DNA from: Hanleya hanleyi | Lineage: Eukaryota; Mollusca; Polyplacophora; Lepidopleurida; Hanleyidae | Length of the DNA: 64,000 nt | Reading direction: 5' to 3' | NCBI GenBank assembly: GCA_036873755.1 | Contig: JAVTVY010018780.1 | Span: 1-64,000, forward strand | In this document: piece by piece, positions 46,833-58,617 of the stretch | How positions within the stretch are numbered: the stretch's first letter is position 1 | Layout: each line of letters begins with the position of its first letter | Notes under the pieces: generated by a model | Databases searched by the model: none | Told to the model about the DNA's origin: nothing | The model's input: only the letters and a program-made list of their open reading frames with translations | Translations under genes and position numbers: made by a program

Positions 46833-47752
46833 AATTACAAGCGTCTGGTCCGTCATTCATAATTCAGCCGTCATCCATTAGAGAATATCCGCGTCCATAA
46901 CCCAAAGACCTATTCCATATTCCATATAACAGTATTGGCACCAAATTCAAAAAGACAATCATAGTATACATAAACATACAATGTAGGCTTGTTTCCTGCA
47001 AGAGAGAAGCGGTCAACAGTTTTCAATGATGCCGGCAAGACATCATGATGTTCCAAAAATATCAAATCCGTATCGCTGATCAGTGTTCTTAATCCATAAT
47101 ATTCGTTGTAAAGTCGTCATCTAAAGAATGATGTATCTCAGTCACGCTTTGATTGTGACTGTTCATATGAGTACCGTGAGGATCTTGATGTACATGGGTT
47201 GATACGGCCCCTAGCCCCGTGTTAAGCGGAATTAGACACAAGTTACGAAACGTAACGCCATAGATCTTGCACGCTACGCTCGTATATTGCTATCAGCATG
47301 CGATATGTATCGCCAAATTTGAGAAACTTTGAGTGGAGGCGCTTGGTGGTGTAGCCCTGTTTTATAAGTTTCTGCAACAATGTTTTGTGACGTTGATTAA
47401 AATCGTCACATTTAACACAGGATCTAGCAAATGCTACTAGGCGTGATATGTATACGCCATATGCAGGTCCCACTGGAATATTACTGTTTACGATGTCGAA
47501 ATTGTAAGCATCTCTTTTGTCATACAATCGACGAGAGAGAAGGCCCGCTTCATTTTTATAGAGATATAGGTCTAAATATGATGTGCCTGTAGGGTTATCT
47601 GTAGTTTCCTTCAAATCCAGCGAAGGTGGATATATATCCTTCACTGCGTCATTATATAGCGATTATCCACAGCAAGAATATCGTCTATATAGCGTTTGGT
47701 GAATGAGAAGGAACGGGCTTTGAATGGATCGGTTTTTGAAAGCGCCTGCATA
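46833..47752 (-). mobile_element. PLE copy, reverse orientation, 5'-truncated
   Basis: Tail 46833-47240 and RT C-terminal part 47241-47752. Array copy 1 keeps the empty site at 24691-24726. The 5' end joins at a 5-base microhomology GCATA, and about 11 target bases are missing at the other side; no duplication. Confidence 0.9.
47243..47750 (-). pseudogene. PLE RT C-terminal part (minus strand, broken)
   Basis: The open part 47243-47644 encodes DIYPPSLDLKETTDNPTG to DLWRYVS, with a deletion of YPFLD after DIVN. Upstream, RYIDDILAVDN lies in a different frame after a one-base change near 47655. It has an intact YIDD but is truncated before GIPMGTN. Confidence 0.85.
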
Positions 47753-48404
47753 ACCGTTGCATTTTTATGACCGAACCAGTGCGAACGAACACTATACAGC
47801 CATGTATTTACTTCGATGTTATTGGGAGGAAGGCCATCAAATTCAATTTTGAGTATAAAGACCATAACGTTACTAGTGAAGTAGAAATGACATCCTAGAC
47901 ACCGGCGACAAACTTATATAATCAACAGTGGAGTGTTTGTGATATCCCCAACAATCCTATAATTTCCACTATGAAGATAGGAAGGAAAGAATCGATTTTA
48001 TTGATAGTAAACAACGCAGCACAAGGAATGCAAAATCATTATACCGTAAAAACATACTTTGTAATACAGTACATTTCAACATATCATTGTAAATACATGA
48101 CGTGTCATATTTGGTATTTCTCAAACATATATATATTTAAAATTCTTTTGAATATTAACAAACTGCTTTATTTATTCCGTAAATAACAAAATCCAATCAT
48201 GTATTGGAAATCATCACTATCCAAATCTTATTCTCCACATTTATTTGAATAACCCTTTCTCTGTCTGATACTCCGCCTGATAGCATCCACATAGTTATTA
48301 TTAGTCGCACTTTGAAGATGGCATGCTCTCTTCAAAATGTCGTTCTAAATATAGTTTTTAATATCATGACAATTGGTCACGTTATTAGCACAATGTTGAC
48401 ATAT

Positions 48405-48770
48405 CTTTTCCATCGTTGGAATATCCTACTTCAGGGAGGGAATTATGTCCTGTCGATTGTTAAATTGCATTCCATATTCGAGGATCCGAGTCTGGCGATA
48501 ACTGGTATACAGTTCGTCAGTGATATATGCATGCATTAGGGGTTGACCAATACTGCAAGAAATCTGACAATAGTGGACGATCTTATGTCTGCGGCTGAGC
48601 AGGATACGCGAATTTCAGACTTTTGTTTACCAAAGGATCACATCATGACAATGTATCTGGTATTTACGTAACACAAAAAATATTTTGTCATCGATATAGT
48701 AAAACATCAAATTTCATGATTTGGCCGTCGTATTTATTCCCAACGACTGAACTACTTTATGAAAATTGAT
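48405..48770 (+). pseudogene. Polinton-type packaging ATPase, copy 3, lacking Walker A
   Basis: Walker B (LTIVDDLMSAAEQ) lies near 48563-48610 and the downstream block follows in another frame. The sequence upstream of about 48420 jumps to the left arm, so the P-loop exon-equivalent is deleted. It is closely related to 26080-26455. Confidence 0.75.
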
Positions 48771-48993
48771 GAATACGCTATCTCTTCGATTTATGGGTAT
48801 TTATTTATCAATCTTAAACGGAAAGCTAAGAAAAATCACAGGCTGAACACAATGTACCTCGTGGTGTTCATCAACAACCAATGAACCGAGAAACACTGAA
48901 CAAGATGCAGTGTAAGTAACGACGGACTATACACGATGTCTACCCTAAACTGATCCAAACGAGACGAGCCCCCAAAAGGGACGGTGTCAGGTC

Positions 48994-49152
48994 ATGAATA
49001 TGGATGGAATGCGTCGACGTAAAATAGACTACTCTTCAGATGATGAGAGGGATTATGAAGAAACCATTCATCCTAGAGAGTTAGATCTGCCTACAAATAT
49101 ATTTGTCAAATATTATGTCTGGAGAGATATGCTGGGATTCTATAAAAGATGA
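48994..49152 (+). CDS. Small intact frame next to the ATPase
   Basis: 52 codons: MNMDGMRRRKIDYSSDDERD, then EETIHPRELDLPTNIFVKYY and WRDMLGFYKR. A basic N-terminus (RRRK) is followed by an acidic stretch. It is broken in copy 1 (26698) and inverted in the left arm (25490-25650). It may be the N-terminus of a longer Polinton protein. No family recognised. Confidence 0.45.
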   Translation: MNMDGMRRRKIDYSSDDERDYEETIHPRELDLPTNIFVKYYVWRDMLGFYKR

Positions 49153-49346
49153 ATATGGTGAAGTCATCGATGAGCGAAAGCAACGAATCTAATGTAGAAT
49201 TATATTCCAAAAACGAGAAAGAGGCTACGTCAAAAGTTCTATCATCACTGGATCAATCGTCATGAGATGAACAATAATTGTATCTATGACCATTTTGAAG
49301 GTAGCCAGTGAGCGTCAAAGTGTAAACAATATTAACTATGAAGAAA

Positions 49347-49350
49347 CTAT
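49347..49350. other. Empty Gmr1 integration site (CTAT)
   Basis: AAGAAACTAT followed by CTAACAGGGCATCAGACAGA corresponds to the left flank 27046-27055 and right flank 32836-32860 of the Gmr1 element. Only one CTAT is present and no LTR. Confidence 0.85.
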
Positions 49351-50094
49351 CTAACAGGGCATCAGACAGAGAAACTTAGAGGTGGGGAAGACAATTCCGA
49401 GATTGATGATTTGGAAACCTAAATGGTGTTTTTCCCGTAAAGAATAAATGTATGCCACTTTTTATAGACAAGAGAAGTTTAAATGTATATAAAGGAGGCC
49501 AAATATGCAATGTTTTTGTATTTACGTTGATTGAAATGTTATACTGTGTCTGTTTAATAAAACCTGTTATTACGAAATTGACGAGCTTGCATTCTTTGAT
49601 TTATGTTGCCCACTCTTCAGAGTTCAGAATTCCTGCTTCCCATGCTCATATTGGAGAGTATAGAATTGTTGGAGGTTTTCCAATTTCTCCAATGTTGAAT
49701 TTATATGTTCACCTCCGGTTTGATGATGCCAATTCTACGTCACCATAGTGTTAACTTAATAGTCTCTCTCTCTCCTTAAGAAGATTGATTACGATAGCTT
49801 GAAAATAATATCGCTAATTCGCGCATGCGCGTTATACTCCTCATATTAAAAAATTGAATTATCTGCCCGTATTGTCATTCTCTACGTTCACACTCCTATG
49901 TCAATTTGAATGAAATGGTTATACTGAACCCTTCCCACTATAGATCAAACCCACACGTGATCAAGCATGACCCATGATTCTTTACAAATGATCGCGTGAG
50001 AAAATATGACGATTGCATGTTAATTCTAATTAAACGAGTCTTTGAACTTTATCCGCCTTTACTCCCGTACCCGTACACTTATCTTGATCGTGAT

Positions 50095-50380
50095 CTGTTC
50101 ACTGTTGACCTTGCTTGCTCATCTTTGTCCTTGTTCTCTCTTCTTTGAATTTGTTTACACCACTTTGACCATATGGGCTCTTTTTTGACCTTGTGTGCTC
50201 CTGTTTGAACTTGTCTGTTCGTTTTTTGACCTTGTCTGTTTCTTTTTGACCTTGTTTGCTCCTCCTCTAAAACTCCCGAACCTGCACACTGATCATGATC
50301 GTGATCTTGTTCCTATCAGGCGTTGTTTGCTCCTCTTTGATAATGTTTGTTCCTCTTTGACCTTGTGGACTGCTCTCCTT
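50095..50380. repeat. GACCTTGTTTGCTC minisatellite, copy 3
   Basis: Imperfect 18-20-bp repeats, orthologous to 33570-33860 and 42130-42440 in array copies 1 and 2. Confidence 0.75.
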
Positions 50381-50857
50381 CCCTTATTTGTAGATCGGCT
50401 GTGTAAACATCCCATGGCACAGCTGTGTGATCATGCTGCACATACAGGAGCCGACTTCAAAACATGTTGTTTAGGAATAACGGTCTTGCTTGTAAGCTAC
50501 CAACGCCACGGATAATGTTCCGAAAGGAGGCAAATACATGTATTGTATAAAGAACCCTACCTTACCCCCAACGTCATCGCCTTTGTCGGTTTGGGCTGAG
50601 TAAGGACAATAATAGGCAGACGTTCAGGAACATGGTTATTTTCCTGTTTTTTTTGTAGCTTAGATATTTTGTTTACACTCTGGTACGAGGCTTCAAGTTA
50701 GATTTCTTGTAGTTCGATGTCTTGTGTGATCACATGATACGCTGATCTAAACATTACAGATATTGTCAAGGGAGTTGTTTGAGTCCATATGGAAAATACA
50801 ATAAACATGATAACGGTCTAGAGATAATGCAAATGGTGTCAGAATACTTTTAATTGA

Positions 50858-51366
50858 ACATTATTCTTTGCTGTTTTCGCAGTTTGGGTGAAATATTCAA
50901 GGCAAAATATCAAAGTACCCGACATCAGAGCTGCACATTTGCGAATTTCTTTTGATTGATTGTTGTGAATGTCCTCAGATTTCAAGTCCATGAACTATTT
51001 GTGGAGTATCACAGAGGATCGTCTGGAAGCGTAGATATTTTGGTTATACAAATGCCAATGAATGGCGTTCGAGCACTACACACACTTGTAAGATGTCGTG
51101 GGAAATTCTTTCCGAGGGCCACTCAAATGAACATTATTCTTTGCTGTTTTCGCTGTTTGGGTGAAATATTCAAGGCAAAATATCTTGAGTACCCGACATC
51201 GGAGTTGCACAGTTGTGAATTTCATTTGATTGATTGTTGTGGATGTCCTCCGATTTCGAGTCCATGAACTATATGTGGAGTATCACAGAGGATCGTCTAG
51301 TAGCGTAGATATTTTGGTTATACTAATTTCAATGAATGACGTTCGAGCACTACACACACTTGTAAT
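50858..51366. repeat. Tandem duplication of about 235 bp
   Basis: 50858-51093 and 51127-51366 match almost throughout (GAACATTATTCTTTGCTGTT to GAGCACTACACACACTTGTA) with a 34-base interval. The open frame 50956-51267 spans the junction and is not a gene. It marks the right end of the array. Confidence 0.85.
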
Positions 51367-53325
51367 ATGTAGTGGGAAATTCTTGTATGGGAATATATGA
51401 TAAATGGTTGCTACAATCATTCACCATACATTTCCCATACACTTGATCGGCCTTTACAAGCATTTTCCAATACAGAAAATGAATGAGAATATAATTTTTG
51501 TGTGGTTGTGGCGGAAACGCAGTACACTTTGGATCCCAGAATGACAACAATGTGGTTGCAAACCCGGTTTTCAGTTCAAAAAATAACATCGTGACATCTT
51601 TGCGGAAGGATGTTTTCACTCATATTGACCTTCCCAGGATTTTGTATAGACGAGTGAAATGGTTTGAATTCTAATATAGGTAGATTAATTAATTTTGTCA
51701 TTTGATACGCATAACATTAGAATACGATGTGAAAAAAAATATTTCTGGTCATTTTTACCCCAGAAAAGGCAAATATTTTGTTCAAAAGAACTCGAAATGC
51801 TATTTTTCTTACGCTCACGCAGTCGAATCTTCGATTTTACTTTGATGCCTCGTATGGAAAGGTACACACACAGGCTCAAAATTACCTGGCAAGATAAACT
51901 TAAGCGTCCCAGATAGTTAGTCTTCAATGTTTAGTTGACGGGGAAAATCCCTAACGGGCCGTGGATGGACTCATTCCCTCTCCCCACACCCGTCCACAGG
52001 TAACTTATTCTTGCATTCCATCTGCGTTATTTTGATGCAGCATTTATGCTTCTGGTTCTCTTCGGCGGCTTGTTGACAGCGAAATCACAACACATTGTTT
52101 TTGAAACGAAATATCGGAGGATACACATGAAATGAACCAAACACAAATGACTGGACATACATGGTTAAAAAGTCACTTTCCTGTGCTACGCAACCTGCAG
52201 TAGTGGCGGAAAATATAGCCATAGACATTTATCGTCTCTTAAACGTCAGTTATGGAACACCTGTTAACGTATCAACCTATTAAATCCAGTAGAACGCAGT
52301 TGGATTTCACAGCAATTGCAAAAGCATGCGCAATAACTGTAGGTACATTCGGTTTAGAATACCCTTCTCCCCAGCTGATCAAGATATTCAATATGAATCA
52401 GATATCCATTAAACACTTGCTAACCATCAGAACGTTCGTTCTGCTTTGAAGCATAATGTGTCACTGAACGTATTGGCAACAAACACAAGCTATTCTAGTA
52501 CAGCAAACAAAACAGTTTGGTGGTGTTGGACATTATCAATTGGATACCTAGGATATTTCAAAATTCATCCCAGCTCAGTCAAGCCCCGAGAACGAGAATT
52601 TAATGGAAACTACAGGACGTGGTAATAAAGATAAACAAAGGCTATTGCATTTATGGTTTTTATACTTGAAATCAAACTTAGAAGTTGGATCGACGGCCCC
52701 TGGTGTAATAACCCTGCTGTGTTGGTATTGTCGTAATGAACATGTTCTTATAAATACGAATAGGCAGAAATTAGATATGCCATGTTCATACCCATTCGGA
52801 TGTATTCTTGTATAGCAAAAAGCAAAAACGGTGATCAAGGAAAACCACTGATGTTATCGCAAAGACACAATCCTAGATAAGTGTAGCGAATATTCTTGAC
52901 ACGTGGGGGTGTCTATTACCACATGAAGATCAAAAAGGCGTTCTGGTAATGTATTTCCATGAAAATTATGTTCCGGTACAGAAAATATCCTAGATATCTG
53001 TATATGAATACCCGATGGGCTGTGTTGTTGATTACCTCTGATGTTCACCGTTACGAGGCGCCAATAGCCGGAGCGATATTTTCCACATGAACAAGGAATG
53101 TCAATGATATTTCAATGTTGGGGCTGATGGTGACGTACGTTATAACTCCGTAAAACATATTATAGGCATAGGGTTTATATAACGGGAAAGCTTGTACGAT
53201 ACAAGTGAGAAATCCGTCTACGACGGGAACCATTACATCACTTAGAATTACAGAGATTTTTTCTTGAAGTAATTTGGGACGAAGCCTTTTAAGTGAAACG
53301 TTTTTGTGGACGCTGATACAACACG
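51367..53325. other. No gene recognised
   Basis: Short frames without motifs, on both strands. No repeat shared with other regions was noticed. Confidence 0.5.
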
Positions 53326-54010
53326 ATGAGCTTTGACCCAGAATTTCCTGTCTTGTACTGGAATCCGTGCATCATTTCAGAAATCTCATCATTATCGCCG
53401 AAAGTAAAAGGTGATACTGAAGCTAGAAGAATGGCTAAGACAGCCCTAGATAATGAGCTTGATCCTGTTGGAATCCCATATAGCGATTTCAGACCCTCTA
53501 TCTGCACTTATGTGAGAAAGCTGTTTCAATTTTTATGGGATGCTGTGAATAATAAAAAATTTCATTAGTTCAAAAATCTGTAGGCTATACTCATCTGAAC
53601 AGCCAGAAACGTTTCGATCAAGCCATGATCAGGCGATGCAGACTCGGCCATACACGAATAACTCACGAACATTTACTAAAAAAGGCCAGTCCCAAGGTGT
53701 ATTCCATGCCACAGAGATCTTACAGTGAAATATATTCTTATTGACTGTATATATTTTAAGATTGTAAGAGATTCGTTTTATCGAGCAGCAAGTTTAGAAG
53801 ACCTTTTTTGTCGGGGAAAGAAGACTGTATCTTAGGCTATTTGAGAGAAATCTGTTTGATGCATAAGTTTTAATGTGTGTATGTTTTAATGTGTTGCGTT
53901 ACTAAGTTATTAACTTAAATACTTAGAATTTTGTTTGATCGTCGCTACATAGCTGAAATATTGCTGAATCTGACGTTAAACCTGAATTCTCTCTCTCTCT
54001 CTCTCTCTAA
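53326..54010 (+). mobile_element. LINE 3' end, copy 5, with microsatellite tail
   Basis: The end of RNase H (GDTEARRMAKTALDNEL) and VRKLFQFLWDAVNNKKFH are in frame at 53326-53568, followed by RLGHTRITHEHLL, a broken zinc segment and the 3' UTR GTTTGATCGTCGCTACATAG, then TGCTGAATCTGACGTTAAAC and (CT)n at 53990-54008. It shows the complete LINE 3' terminus. Sequence before about 53400 may be unrelated. Confidence 0.8.
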
Positions 54011-54530
54011 TGTAATAACTGTTGGCGACAACTCTCTTGGCCAAGTACTGCTCTTTCGTATGCAGTATTTTCGTTTCGAACGTCAACTTTTCTGCAGAAT
54101 ACTTCTCCTTTCATCTTGTGTAGGTCAACTGCGTAAACAACCTAGTCATACAACTGCATGGCCAAGCTGCGGTTATTGTGTAATGTATGAAATACATGTG
54201 TATATCATCACTGTGTTGTTCAGTGCTGCCGTTATCTTTGTCATATGATGCTATCTGACTTGTAAATAGTATTTTCTGTGGACAGTTATTGGGTGAATAC
54301 TGTAGCTGACTTACATTTGCAGGAATTATCTTTCGCGGTTTTATCTTTAAAACATTATCGTTGTAAATTTCTTTCGTTTGGAAAGAATCAAGTAAAAATA
54401 AACCTAAAACGCCTTCCACTATATATTAGACTACGGTAGATAGATATAAGTAAAAGCAACAAACAAAAGCACACAAGAGTAAAAGTTTAAAATCAGTTCT
54501 CATAACAACTTAGCCATGCGTATTTATGCC
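54011..54530. other. No gene recognised
   Basis: Only short frames; no domain or repeat recognised. Confidence 0.45.
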
Positions 54531-54534
54531 AATC

Positions 54535-54790
54535 TAAGGAAGCGTCTCCAAATATCGTTCGGTTTTTCGTCGAGAAATCTGTGATCTTTTCTCCATATGG
54601 CGATTTCACAAGGTGAGAGAGAATCCAGAATTAAAAAAAAACGAATTCTGTCGCTTTATTGATCGGCTTTCATTCGAGAATTTTTTCTCGAAAAAAAAAA
54701 CGATATCGAGAATCAGTCAAGATTTCATCGAGAATTGTTCTCAGAGGAGAAAACCCGATTAAAACCCGATTGAAAGTAGTGCCTCTTTTG
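54535..54790. repeat. CTCGA/TCGAGAA-rich repeat fragment
   Basis: TCGAGAAATCTGTGATC, ATTCGAGAATTTTTTCTCGA and ATCGAGAATCAGTC resemble words of the repeats at 2200-2490 and 55255-55533, in part inverted. It may be the other end of the same element. Confidence 0.4.
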
Positions 54791-55254
54791 ACTTTGCCTA
54801 GCCTGGTACCCTGCCTAGCATGTTACATTGCTGACATGAACCTGTAGACTAGTGAACCAGGTTACTCCTTGAAAAGCTGTTCTGGTTCAGATCTATAGAA
54901 AACTAAATATCTCATGCATGTGCTCGGCTCCACTGATTGACCCATGATAAATAAATTCACATAAGTGTATTCCCAATGTGTTGTCCGTTGTTATAGATAG
55001 AACATGGATGAAAACAAAATATAATGCGGACGATATTCCTTGTTTGACTGTGAATAGTCAAGACCGAAGATGGGTCGTTTGGGCGGTCAGATGTTCAGCC
55101 GGTCTGATAATCGCCGGACGACATTTATAAAGTATAATAAAATGAAGCTTAATAATATGTGATAATGCAATGCAGTCTCTTTTAAAATCGCGATGACATG
55201 GTACTTAGCATTATATATATAAAGCGGCAGATACAGCTCAATTTTACACGGGCA

Positions 55255-55533
55255 TATACTTTATGTAACCCTCTCACACATAGCGGCGTAACAGCTGTTA
55301 TTCTCTGAATGACGTAATTGTATTCATTCGCCTCTCGATGGTTTCGCGATAGTCTCTCGACGCTTTCTCGGTCAAAATTTCTCGACATTCTCTCGATCAA
55401 AATAAAACCATTGATTCTCGATGGGTCAAAAAAGACGAATAAAAAACGATACCGAGAAAATCGATCGAGAATTTTGAAAACGATATCGTTTTTTTCATAT
55501 TTTTCTCTCGACATTCTCTCGAAGGATTCCCGT
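55255..55533. repeat. CTCGA-rich dispersed repeat, copy 2
   Basis: Counterpart of 2200-2490. It ends where the PLE fragment begins. Confidence 0.7.
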
Positions 55534-56011
55534 AGGCGCTTGGTGGTATAGCCCTGTTGTATAAGTTTCTGCAACAATGTTTTGTGACGTTGATTACAAT
55601 CGTCACATTCAACACAGTATCTAGCAAATGCTACTAGACGAGATATGTATACGCCATATGCAGGTCTCACTGAAATATTACTGACCAGAAAGGGATAGTG
55701 TACGATGTCGAAATTGTGATCATCTCTTTTGTCATAAAGTCGACGAGAGAGAAGGCCCGCTTCATTTTTATAGAGATATAGATCTAAATACGATGTGGCT
55801 GTAGGGTATCTGTAGTTCCCTTCAAATTCAGTGAAGGTGGATATATATCCTTCACTGCGTCATTTATGTAGCGATTATTTACAGCGAGAAGATGGTCTAT
55901 ATAGCGTTTGGTGAATGAGAAGGAACGGGCTTTGAATGGATCGGTTTTTGAAAGCGCCTGCATATAGTCATATTCATAAGAGAACTGATACAGGGCAGCC
56001 AACAGGGGTGC
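55534..56011 (-). mobile_element. PLE RT internal fragment
   Basis: A reverse-oriented RT segment from the GIPMGTNCAPLLAAL region to TTKRL, without the 3' tail. The active site reads RYIDHLLAVNN (YIDH, catalytic Asp lost) and the frame shifts near 55800. Both ends are truncated. Confidence 0.85.
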
Positions 56012-57460
56012 TCATGTCCAACCTGTACTTTCCTGTCACTACCAAAATAAGACAGATTTCCCGTCAGTCTCATTGCGCAGAGCATTATATTTTGTTTATG
56101 TCCAATTTCATCATGAATCACGACGGAGAACACGTGTCACCGTATGCCATATTCTGTATTGCTTTTGAGAAGATTATAGCTTTCAGAGGGTATTTAGAAT
56201 TAGAAAATTCGAACAATGAGTGTAACCGAACAATACTAATTACACATTCCATTCACAATTTTAAGTGCAACTATAAAGCGTCAAATCGGTCAGAAATGAC
56301 TACCGTGAGGATGCGTTTTCGGCGTCTTTGCCTTTTAAGCATAAAAGTGCTCACAATTATTTTATTTCAAAATAAAACATTATTTCCTAATCTATTTGAA
56401 ACTTTTCATAGTTCTGTTTTGGGAAAACCTACCAAAATATAGCTTTTAGAGATGACATCACAGTGAAGATTTTAGGGTGGTCATTTTGGATAATTTTAGA
56501 TAGATATTGTAGAATGTTTGATACTCTAGCCCTAGCAGTGAGACAATAACTGACGGAGGGAAGCGAAACCTCAAAGATAAAAATATATGAAAATGATCAC
56601 GACCTACTCAACATGAGTTAATGGTCTTGATTTCGAAATGTGTTTGTTCGTGTTGAGTTGTCGAAGCATTTGCCATGTCTATGCGTGCGTGAATCACCTT
56701 TGAAGCGGTACCATCATAGGTTAGATAAATTCCTCCGATTCAGAATTCATATCGACAAAGCGGCAATGCTATTTAATTATCCTTTTATTTATATAAAACC
56801 TCTTTCCTGACGTAGTATATTTCATTCGTAAAAGCCAATTTCATAATTTCAATATGTAACTAGTTACATAACACTTTCAAACACGCTGATTAGATAATAC
56901 ATGTAGCGTGAGAAAACAAATTACTACGCTTGGTCGTGACGTCACTAAACTATTTTTCCCATTGATAAGATTTTACTACCAAATACTACGTTTACAAGTG
57001 CAACAACAACATGGATATCTATAAGACAATCAGTTGTGTCCGGATACATGCAGGGGCCTGCAAACTACCGGTATACTTGTCAATAGCCAAAAAACAGCAA
57101 TGATCGCCAATAATGATTTCGAAAGTTTGAGCTTTATATTATTATATTGTTGTTTGGCGAATCGAGCCAGCTCGCCATTTTGGGTACCGTGTTCCGTCAG
57201 ATATCGAAAGTAAACGTTTGTTCATTTTGCTTTTGCAATATCTGCACGGATTATTCCCGATGTTTGGATCTGGGTGATTAGAAACTTCAAGCGGAGTGCG
57301 TAGGCCTATGATCATTTTAGCCTAATATATCGTCACCTCTTTGAGAACTCGCCAACATGTCGCGCGCATTATGACATGTAGCAAACACGGGTGTAACTCG
57401 TGGTATGACATGTTCTAAAATAAATAATGTATGAAGAACAACTAACTAACAAGTAATCAT
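56012..57460. other. No gene recognised
   Basis: The open frame 55936-56442 begins in the PLE remnant on the opposite strand and has no recognisable domain beyond it. Nothing else supported. Confidence 0.45.
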
Positions 57461-57463
57461 CTA

Positions 57464-58225
57464 ATTAACAAGGCCCTGTGGATACTTCATGGTCTCCACA
57501 TAAATATCTGCAATAAAAGCGCGGCTGAGATATTAAGCTACGCCCGAGAGTCCATCGTATTCTCGGATATGAATGTAAGACATCGAGGAAAGCTTTGCTG
57601 TAGAGTCATATGGTTGCTTTTTAGTCGCAAGACATTCTGCTGGTGGACGTTTCGTCCCCGAGGCCCGCCCCCTGTACAGGCCTTTTGGTCTTTGATATAT
57701 GTTGGCATTTGTGGGAGGTTGATGCTGGGTCGACATCGGGCCTTACCGACTAGTCTTTTGTGTTAAATGCCGTCATTTTCATCTGACGACGATACAGCTC
57801 ACCATTTCCCAGTGTACGAGTTGTCACAGCGAAACAGCTCACCAATTACCAATATACGAGTTATCATAGCATTTCCATCATAGCTCTCTAGATTTGTATC
57901 TAATACCGCTTATGCCGGTGCTAGGGGCCGTGTGGTCATATCATCCAAGTTGACAGATGAACAGGTACAATAAAAGCGTACCTGAGATACAACACATATC
58001 ACGAATCGTTAGATTCTTGGTATGTATTTTAGAATAGGTTAACCAGAAGACTATACTGTGAAGTCATGTGGCTCTGCCAGTATGTCGGCACCTCTTCCCA
58101 CTTCTCTTATATGTGTTGTAATCGTTAATGTTTCGCACTTCTTGCATATCGCTCCAATTTATTACCTGTATATAGTAGGATTCTGCTGGTGGACTGTTAG
58201 TTCCCGAGGCCCGCACTTTGTACGT
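57464..58225 (+). repeat. Two tandem, divergent PLE-like tails
   Basis: 57470-57535 and 57893-58010 each resemble the PLE tail (TCTAAT.CCGCTTA, GGTGCTAGGGGCCGT, AATAAAAGCG..CTGAGATA compared with 18178-18290). Each is followed, 100-170 bases on, by a TCTGCTGGTGGAC...CCCGAGGCCCGC block (57640-57667 and 58181-58213). The spacing of about 500 bases suggests tandem long terminal-like repeats of a related PLE. No RT lies between them. Confidence 0.5.
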
Positions 58226-58247
58226 CATTTGACAAATATATTTATAG

Positions 58248-58365
58248 GTTATTGGATTATATGGTTCTGCATCGACGAGTCCTGGGCACTCAGGGAAGGG
58301 ACGAGCTTGCGAGTCCCTTCCCGGCGCCCAGGACGAGTCCATACAGAACCATATAATCCAATAAC
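58248..58365. repeat. 118-bp hairpin
   Basis: Arms 58248-58300 and 58315-58365 pair over most of their length, and the stem continues into the loop (GGGAC...GTCCC). It is the longest near-perfect hairpin outside the foldback element. It lies 250 bases past the 3' end of the recombinase pseudogene. Confidence 0.85.
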
Positions 58366-58617
58366 ATATTTATTATACACTTACTGAACACAAATAAACG
58401 AAATAAAAAAATAAAGCAAAAAAATAATGAATTTTAGCAAAAAACAGACAAACTCTTTATTTACGCGCACAATTAGTAGTGCTGCGGCTTTGGGCGCAAT
58501 GATACTTAGTGATGCGGCTGACCTAGTTAACGCACGTGCGCGATGTTTCAAACAGATTCAGCCGTCTACAGTACCAAGATATTATTTACAGTTCAACATG
58601 ATAAAACAACGAGGTAG

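Larger units (their letters stand above)
43129..51366. mobile_element. Tandem array copy 3
   Basis: The unit continues in order: 43129-44551, PLE insertion, 46374-46832, second PLE insertion, 47753-49350, empty Gmr1 site, 49351-51060, then a local duplication. It lacks the region equal to 25355-26080, a deletion joined at about 48405 that removed part of the left inner arm and the ATPase P-loop. It is more diverged from copies 1 and 2 than those are from each other in 49351-51000. Confidence 0.7.

Noticed and set aside
50956..51267. 103-codon frame
   Set aside because: It crosses the junction of a 235-bp tandem duplication and has no domain.
57640..57670. GACGAAACGTCC on the minus strand, resembling the GAAA half of a hammerhead
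   Set aside because: No CUGAUGA box is found at the right distance, and the second copy (58181-58213) lacks the GAAA part.
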